A stretch of DNA of 64,000 nucleotides from Pyxicephalus adspersus (taxonomy: Eukaryota > Chordata > Amphibia > Anura > Pyxicephalidae): the NCBI RefSeq assembly GCF_032062135.1, contig NC_092859.1, positions 32,695,367 to 32,759,366 on the forward strand, in the 5' to 3' direction. The notes under the pieces were generated by a model that saw only the letters and a program-made list of their open reading frames with translations, searched no databases and was not told the origin of the DNA. Numbering within the stretch: position 1 is the first letter of the stretch; every line of letters begins with the position of its first letter. Shown piece by piece: positions 45,771 to 57,546 of this stretch. Position numbers and translations under genes: made by a program.

Positions 45771-46589
45771 ATAGATTTTTTAAATAGTGAAAGTCAGTTG
45801 ACTACCATCATATTTCATGTATTTATTATATCAGAATGATCTCTTTATTAGGAAGTTTTAATTTTTTATTGACAATAAACTTTATAATACCAAATTTACT
45901 TTTAAACATGTTTCGAAAGTCTTCCTTCCTCCAGTTTTCACTTGTAACCCTACGGAAAGAGAAACTGTTAGGAATTAAACTTTTTATTGACAAGACTGTA
46001 TATTTCTCTTTTACAAATGTAACATACTTATGTCTTGTGAAATATTATATGATCTATTGAATAGCCAAGCGTCTAGTTATGGATGTTGGATTCCTTTAAA
46101 CAATATGTAAAATAAACACCGGTATTTGGGATTTTAAGTTTGGTGATCTTTTTACAAATACTAAATACCAATTAACCTAATGCAGTATATAACCATTGTA
46201 ATTAGTTTTTATTATGGCACCCTTTGAACTTGAGAAAGGACAATAATGTGGAAATCATTGTTTACTATAAAAAACTAATCCCACCAGTATATGTGAAAAA
46301 AAAAAATAAAACCAATTGCACACTTCATTGGTGTGCAGCATCCCCTTTTTAAATTGGAGCCTGCTTGCACTTCATTGATATACGCAGCTTGCATGATAGA
46401 TGGAACTAGAATATGCACATATTTGTAGCAGATGAAACTCAGGTGCTGTCTGTTTAGAACAGTATTCTCATTTTATCACTCAAAACCAATATTTTCAAGC
46501 CTACCTGTCTTCTTCTGTCTCTTTAAACTCGTACTACTACTACTACCCACCCTTCCATATCCCACTCCTTTTTTTGTTACTTCCCCCAC

Positions 46590-46720
46590 CTTTTAGATTG
46601 TAAGCTCTTATGGGCAGGGTCCTCTCCTCCTCCTGTACCACATACTGTATATTGGTCATTTGAAACCCCTATTTATTATACTATTTGTTGTGTAATATTT
46701 TGGTGCTAATAATATTAATA
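46590..46720 (+). repeat. SINE tail, second family
   Basis: 'tagattgtaagctcttatgggcagggtcctctcc' followed by 'tggtgctaataatattaataa'. Confidence 0.65.
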
Positions 46721-47074
46721 ACTTGTGAAATACCTTTCAGGTCTTAGGGAAACCATGCTATAATTACATTATCTGCAGCTCTTAGTACATGGTGATCAAT
46801 GGGCCCTGGTCTTAAAGCATTCTTCATGAGTCAAAAACAGATGATAAATGCTTATTTATCTATTTCTTAATGGAAAAATACCTGTTTTTGGATCCAAGTT
46901 TACTTATTATGTGTATATTGTGCTATATTCCAAATCATCAGGGCATTCTTCAACTGAAAAAGATAACAGTAACAACATAAATGCAGGGCAATACTAAGAC
47001 ACAAGCACAAGTCTGGTGGATTTTCATACATGTTGGTGAATTGTGGTCAATCTTATGAACATACAGCATGTCTG

Positions 47075-47205
47075 TATTAGTCTGTCATTTGCAATCCCTA
47101 TTTAATGTACAGCGCTGCGTAATATGTTGGCGCTATATAAATCCTGTTTATTATTATTAATAATAATAATAATAATAATAATAACAATATTAATAATAAT
47201 AATGA
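47075..47205 (+). repeat. SINE 3' end and (TAA)n microsatellite
   Basis: 'acagcgctgcgtaatatgttggcgctatataaatcctg' followed by an imperfect TAA/TTA repeat to about 47205. Confidence 0.8.
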
Positions 47206-47264
47206 TTTTAATCATATTTTCTCTGTTTATATAGGAAGTCTTTTTTATAAATAATTATCAGTAC

Positions 47265-47425
47265 CTTTTTCACTTGCTGTGGTTCAGCCTGTTTAACAAA
47301 TACTGCGAAAACTGTAGCTAAAAGCAAAATGCTGCAAGCAAAGCACATGCTTAGGTTAAAAACTAATGTTTTGTATATTTCTCTTTTTTGAAGCCAGGTT
47401 TTAAATACATTCTGCTGAAAGGCCC
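47265..47425 (-). other. candidate exon with a membrane-like segment, gene unknown
   Basis: 161 bases between 'cctattgcag' and 'AAAAAG|gtactg' on the minus strand. The open frame reads GAFQQNVFKTWLQKREIYKT, then the hydrophobic LVFNLSMCFACSILLLATVF with AVFVKQAEPQQVKK. It sits 290 bases 3' of TIM pseudo-exon E and could be its membrane exon, or an exon of another gene, or chance. I do not recognise the protein. Confidence 0.3.
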
Positions 47426-47715
47426 CTGCAATAGGAGAATATGTATACTCCCCTTGCCTATGGTATGTGTCCCCATCACATGCTTTGGTTCCTTTTCTGA
47501 TCCCTGTGTATGTACATGACATGAAGATAGAACCCCACACAGAGCAGGACACATACATTCAACACTCAAAGGCCTCCAACACTCAAAAAACTATGACAGA
47601 GGCTTTGCTTCATTGACTTAAATAAATCAATCAATTCACTTGTTTGCTTTTACTATAACAAATAAAGAACATATGCACAAAACTGCTATACACTATACAA
47701 AAACAATATACATAC

Positions 47716-48066
47716 TGTCCTGTATTTGAAGGTGTATTTCCTTATTGTCATAATAGAATGATCCATGGCTCTGCACTCTGCAGCAATACACTCCTTCATC
47801 TTCTATAGTTAAATTACTGATGGTCAATGACAGATTGCCCTGTGCTAAATCCCCCAGTAACTGGTATCTCTTAGATATTCTTGTGATCACGCTCCTGCTA
47901 TCCGTCTGGATGATGACATCATTACAATTGCAATTAAAATTACAATATCAATTTGAGCATTTGCCTTTAGTCCAGCATATGGTCTTTGTGCCATAAGTGG
48001 CATAGGTGCAGAGTAAGGTCACAGAATCACCTACTGATCCTATTACATGGTCATTTGATGTCACAG
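47716..48066 (-). pseudogene. TIM IgV exon E with in-frame stop
   Basis: Acceptor 'cttggcag', donor A|GTATG, phase 1-1 over 351 bases. It reads VTSNDHVIGSVGDSVTLLC, ICWTKGKCSN, then TGA at about 47953, then YCNFNCNCNDVIIQTD, RYQLLGDLAQGNLSLTI and DEGVYCCRVQSHGSFYYDNK. The CC' region has about eight extra residues with added cysteines, from a local 'aattg.aattgtaat' expansion that also holds the stop. FND is replaced by FYYDN. Its signal exon (49034) lacks ATG. Both defects point to a pseudogene. Confidence 0.85.
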
Positions 48067-48581
48067 CTGCCAAGAAAAAAGAAGAGAGATTAAGCTTGCA
48101 TGTTGCCTGAGTACAGAAACTGATTAAAGTAAAACCACATGATTAGATTTTTATTTGTTTGCTGTTTGAATTAGGAAATAGGCTACAATTTACTATGATA
48201 AAATAATTACACCATTCAGGAAACTGAACTGAATTTTATAAAATGACTTTGCCAAGTAGTATGGAGACCTCAGATGAGTGATCACCATAACCATAATTGG
48301 CAAGAAGGTAGCCTTAATCATTAACCTTTGCGGTAACACTTCTTAACACTTATGCAACCCCAACAAAAACCCCCAATAATTACATTTATTAAATGTGAAT
48401 TCAGTTTTAGTTGCATAAAGTTACAAGGATACTGCATTTTTAGCAAGATTAACAGGTATTCTGTGTACTAAAATCTTCTGAGCCAGGAAATGGGCCACCA
48501 TAGCCATGTTCTTGCCTAAATTTCCTGATAACCCTCCCCCCCCCACACACACACAGAATACAGCTTTGTATAGGATGCACT

Positions 48582-48664
48582 NNNNNNNNNNNNNNNNNNN
48601 NNNNNNNNNNNNNNNNNNNNNNNNNNNNNNNNNNNNNNNNNNNNNNNNNNNNNNNNNNNNNNNN
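48582..48664. other. assembly gap (N)
   Basis: A run of 83 N in the first intron of TIM E, removing the 5' end of a SINE. Confidence 0.99.
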
Positions 48665-48955
48665 CTCTGGCCTTTGCAGCGCTAGGTCCTAGGTTCGAAT
48701 CTCAGCCAGAGCACTATCTGCATGGAGTTTGCATGTTCTCCCCGTGTTTGTGTGGGTTTCCTCCGGGTACTCCGGTTTCCTCCCACATTGCAAAAACGTG
48801 CAGTAAGGGTAATTGGCTTCCCTTCCAAATTGACCTTAGACTGTATTAAAGACATATGACTATGGTAATGACATTAGATTGTGAGCTCCTTTTAGGGACA
48901 GCTAGTCACATTACTATGGACTTTGTAAAGCGCTGTCGGTGCTATATAAATTTTG
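48665..48955 (+). repeat. tRNA-like SINE, 5' end in the gap
   Basis: 'ggcctttgcagcgctaggtcctaggttcgaatctc' (B box) to 'gtgctatataaattttg'. AT repeats follow. Confidence 0.85.
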
Positions 48956-48968
48956 TTTTTAATATAAA

Positions 48969-48978
48969 TAATAATTAT

Positions 48979-49011
<33 letters not shown>

Positions 49012-49012
49012 C
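48969..49012. repeat. AT microsatellite
   Basis: Two (AT)n runs separated by 'aa'. Confidence 0.9.
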
Positions 49013-49033
49013 AGTAGACAACCATGTACTTAC

Positions 49034-49079
49034 TTGCAATGAAGAGCAGTAAGAGAGGCCAAAAGGATTGTACAGACAC
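49034..49079 (-). pseudogene. TIM E signal-peptide exon without ATG
   Basis: The frame before the strong donor A|GTAAGT reads VSVQSFWPLLLLFIA, a good signal peptide whose first codon is GTG at 49077-49079. In-frame TAA lies 11 codons upstream with no ATG between. The phase 1 end joins the IgV E exon as Thr. An ATG to GTG change is the simplest explanation. It fits the in-frame stop in the IgV exon. Confidence 0.6.
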
Positions 49080-50405
49080 GGCGAGATCAGTGATTTGAAT
49101 GATATCTTACTGCTGGTGTGTGCTGCCTACCAATCCACCGGATACAAGAAAAAAGGAGGAACAGTTTAAGTTCTGTAAGAATGGCTGTAATAGTTGTTCA
49201 TAAAATCTCAGGATTATCTAAGATCTCATCAATTCTCCTAAAATAATACCAAAATGCAATGCAGATTATTGTTATCCTCAGAAAGGAAATGTCAGTTTTG
49301 GGTGAGGTTTTCTCTCGGTTAAGGTTGTGTTTTATGTGCCTGTGTCACCATTGTTCACACCAAGAAATTACATTTAAAACTATGCATTCACTTACTTCTT
49401 TACCAGAAAGTCCCAGGTCCTTACCGTACAGTGAAGGACACCTTTTTCTTTTTAGAGGTTTTACCAAAAAACATTCTAAATTTCATTTAGAAAATGTCTG
49501 GACAGCTTTCCTCACAGCATACCAAATATTGGCTTGGAGATGATCTGTCCTTGGTGTCAGTAGACAAGCAGTTCAGGTATTGAAAAGGAGCATACCGATA
49601 GGAGACAAAAACAACATGACAATATGAGAGATGAGCTTTGTACTACACTGCTTCTACTTTACTGTCCAGTCACTGGCTGGGTGCCAGTTATGATTTTGAC
49701 CTTAAACCTATCAAGCAATTACTATCATTCAGGCCCACAGACAGCATCTTGTGGTATAAAATACCACATATTAAATACTGAGTGGTGGAGTGATAGGTGA
49801 TTATTAAACTTGAACATTGCAATTACTTTTTTTTATTTTATTATTTAATTGTATAATACATTTCTATTTACAGCAGTTCTGCATTTTGTGTTAGGGTTGA
49901 GGTTTAGTGGTTACATTTACGCCTTAGGGCAGGATATGCGATATGGGTCAAGTTTAGGTAATTATTTAAGTCACTGGTTCCTTTTCTACTAAAGAGTTCC
50001 CCAAAGAGAGCTGATTGGAATATTTCAATATGATTACTACTAGAACTCTGGTCTCCTTCCTGCACCCTGCTATTTAACTATACAGGGCCACAGAATTGTT
50101 TGACATGGATAATCACTGAGCACAATTTATTAAAATTGCTGGAATAATTAAATTGTTGAATAATAAAAGTAGCTGCAGCTTGAATATTATATGAAAGGTA
50201 TAACCATATATGATCACTATATATTATAAAACCCCCATTGATTTCTGTGACAGGCTTTGGAAAGCATTACATGATCAGTCTGAATAGCCCTATGAGAATG
50301 AGTCCTAAAAGATGAGAGAGAAATGTCCCTTAATATTCTAAGAAAATATAGAAACATTGGGACCACCTGATCCTCAGAGTGACATGTGTACAGAGGTCGT
50401 CTGAC
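49080..50405. other. no gene recognised
   Basis: AT-rich DNA with only short ORFs of no known family. Confidence 0.4.
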
Positions 50406-50465
50406 GTCATTCATGGATCCGTCATTCATGGATCCGTCATTCATGGATCCGTCATTCATGGATTT
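50406..50465. repeat. 15-bp tandem repeat, four copies
   Basis: gtcattcatggatcc repeated at 50406, 50421, 50436 and 50451; the last ends in ttt. Three copies are perfect. It is a multiple of three, so it translates as repeated SMNDG on the minus strand, but no gene surrounds it. Confidence 0.95.
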
Positions 50466-51353
50466 TTGCTGCCAGTGTCCAACCCTCCTACAGCTGGCAG
50501 TACAACTCAAAGTTCTCATCACATTCTGGTGCCCCTCAATGGAGGAAAAAACTAGATTCACACCACATGCATTGTAATGTACATTCCTTGCTGTGCACCA
50601 CTGCAGTATTGCACCATGTTTATTCTGTCCAGTGGTGTCACTTGCAGCAGCATGGAAAACACGGAAATAACAGCATCTCCTGCTGCCCTTTAGCCATGCA
50701 GCCTGAAATTTACCTTATCGGTATCCCTGGCACATATTCTGAGGCTGTGCACACTTTTAGGGGATTTTTGGATTAGTCACTGGATGAATTCTGCCTTGCC
50801 AGTGGCTGATAGGACTTTATAGCTTTTCTGTTCACAGTCCCAGTTGCCTGAATTAAGCTGGGCTTATCTTCTTCTGGTGTGTTATTTGTTATGTTGCCGA
50901 TCCTGCAATTGCATGCTGCCTAGACTTACCTTTTGCCTGCAACCCTGAGTTTGCTTTGCCTTTATCTTTGGATACCTCATCTGGTGGACTGATTACCTGT
51001 GTATGGCTTGCCTCTACTGTTATCTGAGGTCCTCTGTCTGTCCTTCCCCAGATGCCATCCTTTGCACACAGAAATCCTGAGGCCAACTGTGTGCTGGGAC
51101 GGGGCAACTAGCTTCCAAAGAATGTGCGGGGGGGCTTGCTATATATATTTTATATTGCAGATTTCATGATTGCAGTGCAAGTTTTTGATTTTTTTTTTTT
51201 TTTTTTACAGGTTATTCTACAATGACATGATATCCCTTACTCTGTAACACACTTTTCAGCATAGTAATATTATGATACATTTGTTACATTTTTCTATTAT
51301 CCACTGCAAGAAAAAGGTAACAAATGTAACATATTACTGTGCCTGTTACAGAG
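50466..51353. other. no gene recognised
   Basis: 50780-51110 is GC-richer with 'ctgattacctgtgt' and 'ttgcctgcaaccctgag' words like the LTR-type repeat at 13330, so a repeat fragment is likely. A T-run is at 51190-51207. Confidence 0.35.
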
Positions 51354-51603
51354 TAAAGCTGCGTACACACTTGCAATTTTTGTCGTTGGAAAGGATCTTT
51401 CACGATCCTTTCCAACAACAAGGGACTGCACGATGCATGAACGGTGCTGTACTATGATCGGTCGTCGTCTATCGTCCGTGGATCCGGCAGGTCGGTCGCT
51501 CGGACGATGGACGACACCAACTGTACACACGGCAGATTTTCGCCCGATATTTGGCCGATGCCGATTATCGGGTGATAAAAATCTGCCGTGTGTACGTAGC
51601 TTA
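51354..51603. mobile_element. MITE, 'taaagctgcgtacac' family, copy 2
   Basis: Ends taaagctgcgtacacac and gtgtgtacgtagctta. It has a short hairpin 'ggaaaggatctttcacgatcctttcc' near the left end and 'atctgccgtgtgtac' near the right. Confidence 0.8.
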
Positions 51604-51679
51604 AGAGAGACTTGCCAGCCAGCATCTTCTCATCGATTGCAGCAGAGTCTGCAATCCTCATTCAAGTTTCCTCATTCAT

Positions 51680-52022
51680 CACATCTAGTGCCCTGTGTTC
51701 TTGGATAGAGAAACTCTATCCAAGAACACATACTACTAGTACAGTGTGGCAACAGCAATCAGGATCGGTATTGCAGTCCTGTAGTATGTGTTCCTGGATA
51801 GAGTTTCTCTATCCAAGAACACAAGACTCCCTGTGTTCTTGGATAGAGTTTCTCACATACAGGTATACAACAGCCCCTAATAGTCCCTAAAAATACCCCA
51901 AAAATTCTCCCACCATTGACTTCAACGGTGTTCGAATTCGGCCTTCGATCACTCGAACAATATCTCACTATTTGATCGAAAAGCTGTCGAATCGCATAGT
52001 GAGATATTCGATCAACACTAGT
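51680..52022. repeat. palindromic repeat cluster
   Basis: 51694-51730 is a perfect hairpin (tgtgttcttggatagag and its complement). 51787-51823 is a second near-perfect one and 51832-51855 a half copy. Then 'atatctcactat' and 'atagtgagatat' pair across 51950-52010, next to 'cattgacttcaacggtgttcgaat'. Non-coding mobile DNA is likely. Confidence 0.65.
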
Positions 52023-52935
52023 ATTTATCAACAATCAGCTCTCAGCATTCATCTTACTCATAGAATGACCAGCACAAGAGAAACATGTAAATATCATAAA
52101 ATGAAGAACATACTGTATATATATGACAGCAAAACATAGCGTTACTAATGTTTTATTTACTACAGAACAGCAGGAATGAAACATTACAGACTGGCTGAGC
52201 TGAGTTTCTGAAATTGTTTTCTTTTTTTTCAAAAAGTAGGAAAGTAGGAAAAATTACTGTAGTGCATTTTTAGGATAATATGATCTAAACATTAAAGTTT
52301 TTCTTTGCCATCTTTTCTCTTTCTTTTTTACTGGTAGCTTCAGGGAATCATAAGAGGTGCTTCAAATCTGCAGAAATTCAAGATAAACAATTAGGGTATA
52401 AATGAAATGAAATTGAATGCTGCATCCACACGTTCCTACACACTGTGCACACATTTAATGCCACCTAGCCCTGTCCCCTGGCACACATTGCATCCCCTAC
52501 CAGCAGGCACAGGGAGCATGCCTCACTTTTGGCACAGTGTGTAATTAAAGGTATCATGGCATGCCAGTAAAGGGGAAAGTAAATATAAGGCGGCATTGCA
52601 GCAGTAATGTAATTTGGCATGGTTAGTGGCAACATTCTGCATTTATTGCCAATTAAAAAGTTCCAAAGTGAAGGAAGGATGGTGATCTATCAGGAATCAA
52701 ACATGGAATGACCTTAAGAGTAGGTAGGATGGAGCAGCAGAGTTCAAAAAAAGAGTGACTTTTGCACTTGTGTGTGTCTTATCTGTCTTCATGAGCCATG
52801 AAGGGTTGTATAGGTGACATATAGCTTGGCTAAGGTTGCTACATGATAAATTGTTTTTCTTGGGACCGTGCTGCATTCATTGGGCTGTCTAATAAAAAAA
52901 AGTTGTCTGTTTGTTATATTTGTTTCTTAGTTTAC
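52023..52935. other. no gene recognised
   Basis: No exon with TIM features was found, although the stalk and membrane exons for the F-G-H-I group should lie on this side. Confidence 0.4.
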
Positions 52936-52972
52936 CTTCAAACTTTCACTTTAGTCACGGTCTGAAACATAT
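52936..52972 (-). other. candidate terminal exon for IgV F
   Basis: A strong acceptor with a long T-run (tttttttttttttcag) leads into 37 bases that end AAG|gtaaa. Spliced to IgV F (phase 1) it would read D, then MFQTVTKVKV and TGA at 52938. That would give a secreted protein. The match is only splice signals and phase, so it may be chance. Confidence 0.2.
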
Positions 52973-53320
52973 CTGAAAAAAAAAAAAACACACACAGTTA
53001 TCCAACCATTGCTTCAGCTGGGTAGATATATTATTTAAGAGTAGACAATCAGAATTCAGGATATAGATTACTAGACTACATTCTAAGGCACACAGTTTAT
53101 TTTGGATCTCTCAAAGTGGATTTTCAATGTGTTTTTGGGTGGTAGTCTCGTTAAGGGTGATGTGAAACAATGAGAACCATAAACAGTCATAAAGAGATTG
53201 TCAATTTTATCTTTTCATTATTAAGAGTTTGAAGATAGAATAGAATACATCACAAACAAGAGTAAAAAAAAGGGACCAACAAAAAACAGAGCCGATAACA
53301 ATATTAAGAAACACACTCAC

Positions 53321-53644
53321 CATCTTGCACCTCCAAAGAGATCTCCTTTGCCTTGTCATTGAAGAGACCTGGGATCTCCACACGGCAACAGTAGGTCCCT
53401 TCATCTTCCTTAGAGACACCAAGGATTGAGAGTGACACATCCCCATGAGCCAGGTTCCCCTTTAGGCGGTATCTGCCAGACTCTGTCCAAGTTACCTCTT
53501 CTCCATCAGTCCATACAAGGGGGTCTGTGCACCTATACTTGGGGCAGCTACCTTTTCCCCAACACATTTTAGTGGTACCTTCACTTACATTGTATTTACA
53601 GGGTAACTTCACTGTGTCACCCACTAATCCCTTCACATGATCCG
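53321..53644 (-). CDS. TIM IgV exon F
   Basis: 324 bases, acceptor 'atatttacag', donor G|GTGAGT, phase 1-1. Text: DHVKGLVGDTVKLPCKYNV, MCWGKGSCPKYRCTDPLV, VTWTESGRYRLKGN, HGDVSLSI, DEGTYCCRVEIPGLFNDKAK. Six cysteines and FND are all kept, so the fold and the metal-dependent lipid site should be intact. No signal-peptide exon was found between it and IgV G only 0.7 kb upstream, and no membrane exon downstream. It could be the last IgV of a multi-IgV gene. Confidence 0.88.
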
Positions 53645-54065
53645 CTGTAAATATTAAGGAGAACCATCATATTAATGTTAAAGAGAACATTCATTTAAAC
53701 AAAAATATATGAAAACACTTAATCTGTTACTATTATTGCAGCATTAGCTAGATTTCAACAAGGTAAATCACCCTAATATTCAATTAACTGTTCTCTGTAC
53801 CTTAGTAACTAAAACTGCCCCTCTGTCACAGATGGGGTAGACTAACTCTACCTACTGGATCTTATTTACTTTTACATGAGGATAAAGATTGATAACAGAA
53901 GGCAGTTTCAACGAGTTTTAAAAAGTGATTCATTGTTCTAGCTCTTTAAGATTTGTATTGAGTCTTCTTAGTATTATCATGTCATAACTGTAACATAGAA
54001 ATTTACATTCTATTTCTATATAAAACTATAAAAAAACTATATAAAACTATATAAAACTTTATATA

Positions 54066-54200
54066 CTTATTGCAGAGGTCCAACACACCTCTACAGAGTC
54101 ACAGCCTGAGCTCATCAATCAGCACACTAGGATCTTCGTTATTTGGATAGTTCTAGCTCTGACCAAGCAGGGGATATGTTGGACCTCTGCCAACAAATAA
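54066..54200. mobile_element. short MITE between IgV F and G
   Basis: Ends 'ttattgcagaggtccaaca' and 'tgttggacctctgccaacaaataa' are inverted copies. About 130 bases. Confidence 0.7.
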
Positions 54201-54365
54201 CAGTTTCTGCAACATGCTGGCAGGGGACAGGTTTTTCTTCTCTTTGGCTACTTCCTAAAGAGCACAAACTGTAAAACTTTGCATACCAAAGTTTTAAAGC
54301 ACCTTTGAAATACATAATCAGATAGATTTTAAATCATTCATATCAAAAATAAAATACTAATTTAC

Positions 54366-54689
54366 TGTTGTGTATCTCTAGTCGAACTTCCTTCTTTATA
54401 TCATTGAATACTCCTGGCACCCTCACTCTGCAGCAGTACACTCCGCCATCATCTTCATTGATGTTATTGATGGTCAGTGATACGTCCCCCTTTAATATGT
54501 TTTCCTTTAGCTGGTATCTTTCTGATTCTCTCCAGGTTATTGCATCACCATCAGTTTTAAGGACTTCATTGCGGCAGAGAAGTATTCCACAGTGTCCTCG
54601 ACCCCAGCACATTTGGCGTGTACCAGAATCAGTGGCGTAGGAGCAGGGCAGCGTCAATGAATCATGAAGTGACCCCCTCACCAAATTCA
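54366..54689 (-). CDS. TIM IgV exon G
   Basis: 324 bases, acceptor 'acgttcacag', donor A|GTAAA, phase 1-1. Text: NLVRGSLHDSLTLPCSYA, MCWGRGHCGILLCRNEVL, ITWRESERYQLKEN, KGDVSLTI, DGGVYCCRVRVPGVFNDIKK. All six cysteines and FND are present. The frame also stays open upstream through the acceptor (MQYMAIHFFSLTFT), but this comes from the pyrimidine tract and is not taken as a leader. The N-terminus (NLVRG) resembles IgV H, suggesting G and H are close duplicates. Confidence 0.88.
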
Positions 54690-55309
54690 CTGTGAACGTA
54701 AGAGAGAAAAAATGAATAGCCATATATTGCATATTACACACCGATCAAATCAAATAATGCTTGCACATGATGGTATCTATGTGACCATTGCTAGTGTGAC
54801 ATTTATTGGGGGTACTAGGCCTGGTATATGCGTAACATTATGGTGAATGGTAACTATTCTGGGAAAACATATTCCCAAGAACATTATTTCTCAGGTCAGC
54901 CTATTCCCAACTCAGTCCAGTCTTTTACCTTTTACAGACTGATTTATCAAATTGTCTCCATGCTGTTCGTATGTTAGATACAAATCAACTCTATTATCAC
55001 CCTCTACTAATGACATGTGCAGACTATGAAAGGGGATGCTAACACTATTATGGCTTTGATTTTAACACTATTTTTGACTTTCACTTCATCAGTCTGCTGC
55101 TCCCTACAGGCTGGGCCAAATATTTATTTAATTTATAGTAATTTATTAACCATATAGAAATCATGTTCCAGTTATCAGTATAACTATGTTGCTAACTTTC
55201 ACCTTTTTTTGACATAACTTAGCATAATCAGAAAGGAAATTCACCAGTATAGAACATATTGATGTAGTTGTGCATTCACAGTTGGTCACCCATGTGACTG
55301 ACTACATAC

Positions 55310-57050
55310 AGTAAGTATAGCCATTTTCAGTTTTTACATTTTATGTATCAGGACATGATAAAAATCATTGGTCTTTAGCTGGTTAAAAAAAAAATTTAAA
55401 TCTGGCCTTGGCTGCAAAATGACACACAACAGATTCCACTTTGTCACTATTTACTTACTTTTCAAAAATTAGGTCAAAATGGGGAAGCCATGTGTGAAAA
55501 ACTAAGTACACCCCATAATTCAATAGCTTGCAGAACTACCTTAAGCAGCAATATCTTGAAGGATTTGTTTTATGCATGTCTCTATCAGTGTCTCAAATCA
55601 TCATGTAGGAATTGTGTCCCAACATTGATTCAGTTCATTGAAGTTAATGGGCATTAATTTATGTAGAGTGATTCACAACAGATCAACTGGGTTGATGTCT
55701 GGACTTTGACTGCGCCATTGCAACATTTTGATTTTTTTTTCACTTTTTTTGTTGGTGTGCTTGAGATCATTGTCCTGTTGCACGGCCCAATGTTGGCCAA
55801 GCTGTACCTGTCCCACAGATGGCCCCACATTTGGCTCTAGAATATGTTAGTATACAGAGGAGTTCATTGTTAACTCAATGACCGCAAAACAAGAGCAAGT
55901 TATCACCACTCTAAAGCTATGTACACACGTCAAATTTTTCTCGCCCAATAATCGGCTTCGGCTGGATCTGGCAAGAATCTGGCGTGTGTACAGCCCTCGT
56001 CGTTCATTGTCCATGGATCCATCCTGACGTCGCTCTCCCCCTCCCCTCTCCATAGAGCAGAACGGTGCTGTATGTACAGCACTCCCTCATGCATCGTGCT
56101 GTTCTTATCGTTGGAAAAGATTGTGAAAGATCTTTTCACGTGTATACGGCTTAATACTGTGCTTTAAAATGAAAATAAAAAACATGGTGCTATGCATTAT
56201 GGCCAAACATCATCACTTTGGTCTCATTTGTCCAAAGGACATTAAAGGACATTGTTCCAAAAGTCTTGTGGTTTGTTCAATAACTTTGGAAACCTGAGCC
56301 ATGCTGCCATATTCTCTTTTTTTCTATTCTCTTTAAAAGGAGACATTTTCTCCTGGGGCGACACCTCTACAGAAGCCATCTTTGTTCTTTTTCTAGATGC
56401 ATGCTTATGAACTTTATTGTTTATGAACAAGAATAATGGGGAGACCTGTGGAATCTGAGATGTAGCTTTTGGGGTTTTTGCAATTTCTCTGAGCATTGCA
56501 AGGTCTGACTTTAGGGTAAAATTGCTGGGAAATTCAATCCTGGGAAGAATAAAAACTACCTGGAATGCTTTCCACTTGTGAACCAGCTCCTCACTGCAAA
56601 ATGATGGACTTTATATTGTTTGGAAATGGCCTTTTAACCCTTCCCAGATTAATGAGCAGAAACACTTGCCTCTATCAGATCGTTACTAAAGTCTTTCCAC
56701 TTTGGCATTTTTTAACAAAAACCTGAATGCCCCAGCCCAGCAAACTGCCAAAACTTCTGCTTTATAGAGATGGTCACACTTGATGATCAAATATTCAAGT
56801 GCATTTATTCAGCATTACCTAGCTGCTACTTACCTTCCTAGTGAAGTGGTAAGTGTGCCTAATTTATCACACACTGCTTCTGCATTTTGTTAAATAAATA
56901 ATACCACTGTGTATTATGTCATTGCGTTGTTGTTCATCTAAGGCTGTACTTTTAAGGCTATTTTAGGACCTGCTAAGGACTGATAGATTCTTATTATAAT
57001 ACAATATGTAAAACCTTACAATTGAAATAGAGTGCACTTTTTTCACATGA
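55310..57050 (-). mobile_element. Tc1-like transposon with a nested MITE
   Basis: The sequence follows a Tc1-like element common in fish and frogs: 'gtgtgaaaaactaagtacacccc' near the left, 'ggtctcatttgtccaaaggacatt' and 'cactgcttctgcattttgttaaataaataat' to the right. Minus-strand transposase pieces include HKHASRKRTKMA and MAAWLRFPKLLNKPQDFWNN. Copy 3 of the 'gctgcgtacac' MITE interrupts it. It separates IgV G from IgV H; without it they would be about 1.1 kb apart. Ends are approximate. Confidence 0.75.
55912..56153. mobile_element. MITE, 'taaagctgcgtacac' family, copy 3
   Basis: Ends taaagctatgtacacac and gtgtatacggctta. Contains 'ctcgcccaataatcgg' and 'ggaaaagattgtgaaagatcttttc' as in copies 1 and 2. 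Nested in the Tc1-like element. Confidence 0.8.
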
Positions 57051-57546
57051 CTGGACCCAGACAGTTATTAAATCACATCAATAAATGTATTATGTGGTAT
57101 ATATTATTATAAAATGTGTTATAAAGTATTTAATGTATTTTAAATAGACAGCATAATTACCTAATTATGACTGATTTAGCCTTGTGTAACCCAATGAGCA
57201 TGGGTGGAGAAGGAGAATGAACTTGCTAACAGAAGGAGAGAGCAGAGAGATGAACTTAACAGTCTGTGTTGCTCCTTCACTGTTCATTCACAGGCCAGGG
57301 GAAGGTTGGTCACCAAGCTACATGAGAAAATTCATATCACCTGGCTGGCTATGCTTTGTGTTGGAGCTGCATAAATATCAAGACTTGAATAACAGTAATG
57401 TAAATTCTCTAGCATGTTCTTATTTTTAACATATAAATTATTACCCAGAAAATGTTTTTAGGTGAATTACTGACTAATAATCTCTTCAACTTTAGTTTAG
57501 ATAACAAACTAATTATTGTAAGTAATAATTTGTAATGCATCAATAC

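Noticed and set aside
48664..48760. A tRNA gene from the B-box-like 'ggttcgaatc'
   Set aside because: It is the head of a tRNA-derived SINE; the same body and tail follow as in the other copies, and no cloverleaf is complete.
50217..50561. ORF with repeated SMNDG as a repeat protein
   Set aside because: The repeat is a 15-base DNA minisatellite. Nothing in the flanks looks coding.
53207..53446. Hydrophobic frame after IgV F (VFLNIVIGSVFCWSLFFTL) as a membrane segment
   Set aside because: It is in a different frame from the IgV, crosses the GTGAGT donor, and the IgV frame itself stops within a few codons.
54343..54741. Open frame running upstream from IgV G (MQYMAIHFFSLTFT) as an unspliced leader
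   Set aside because: The hydrophobic residues come from the pyrimidine tract of a good acceptor. Similar open stretches precede IgV H and I by the same cause.
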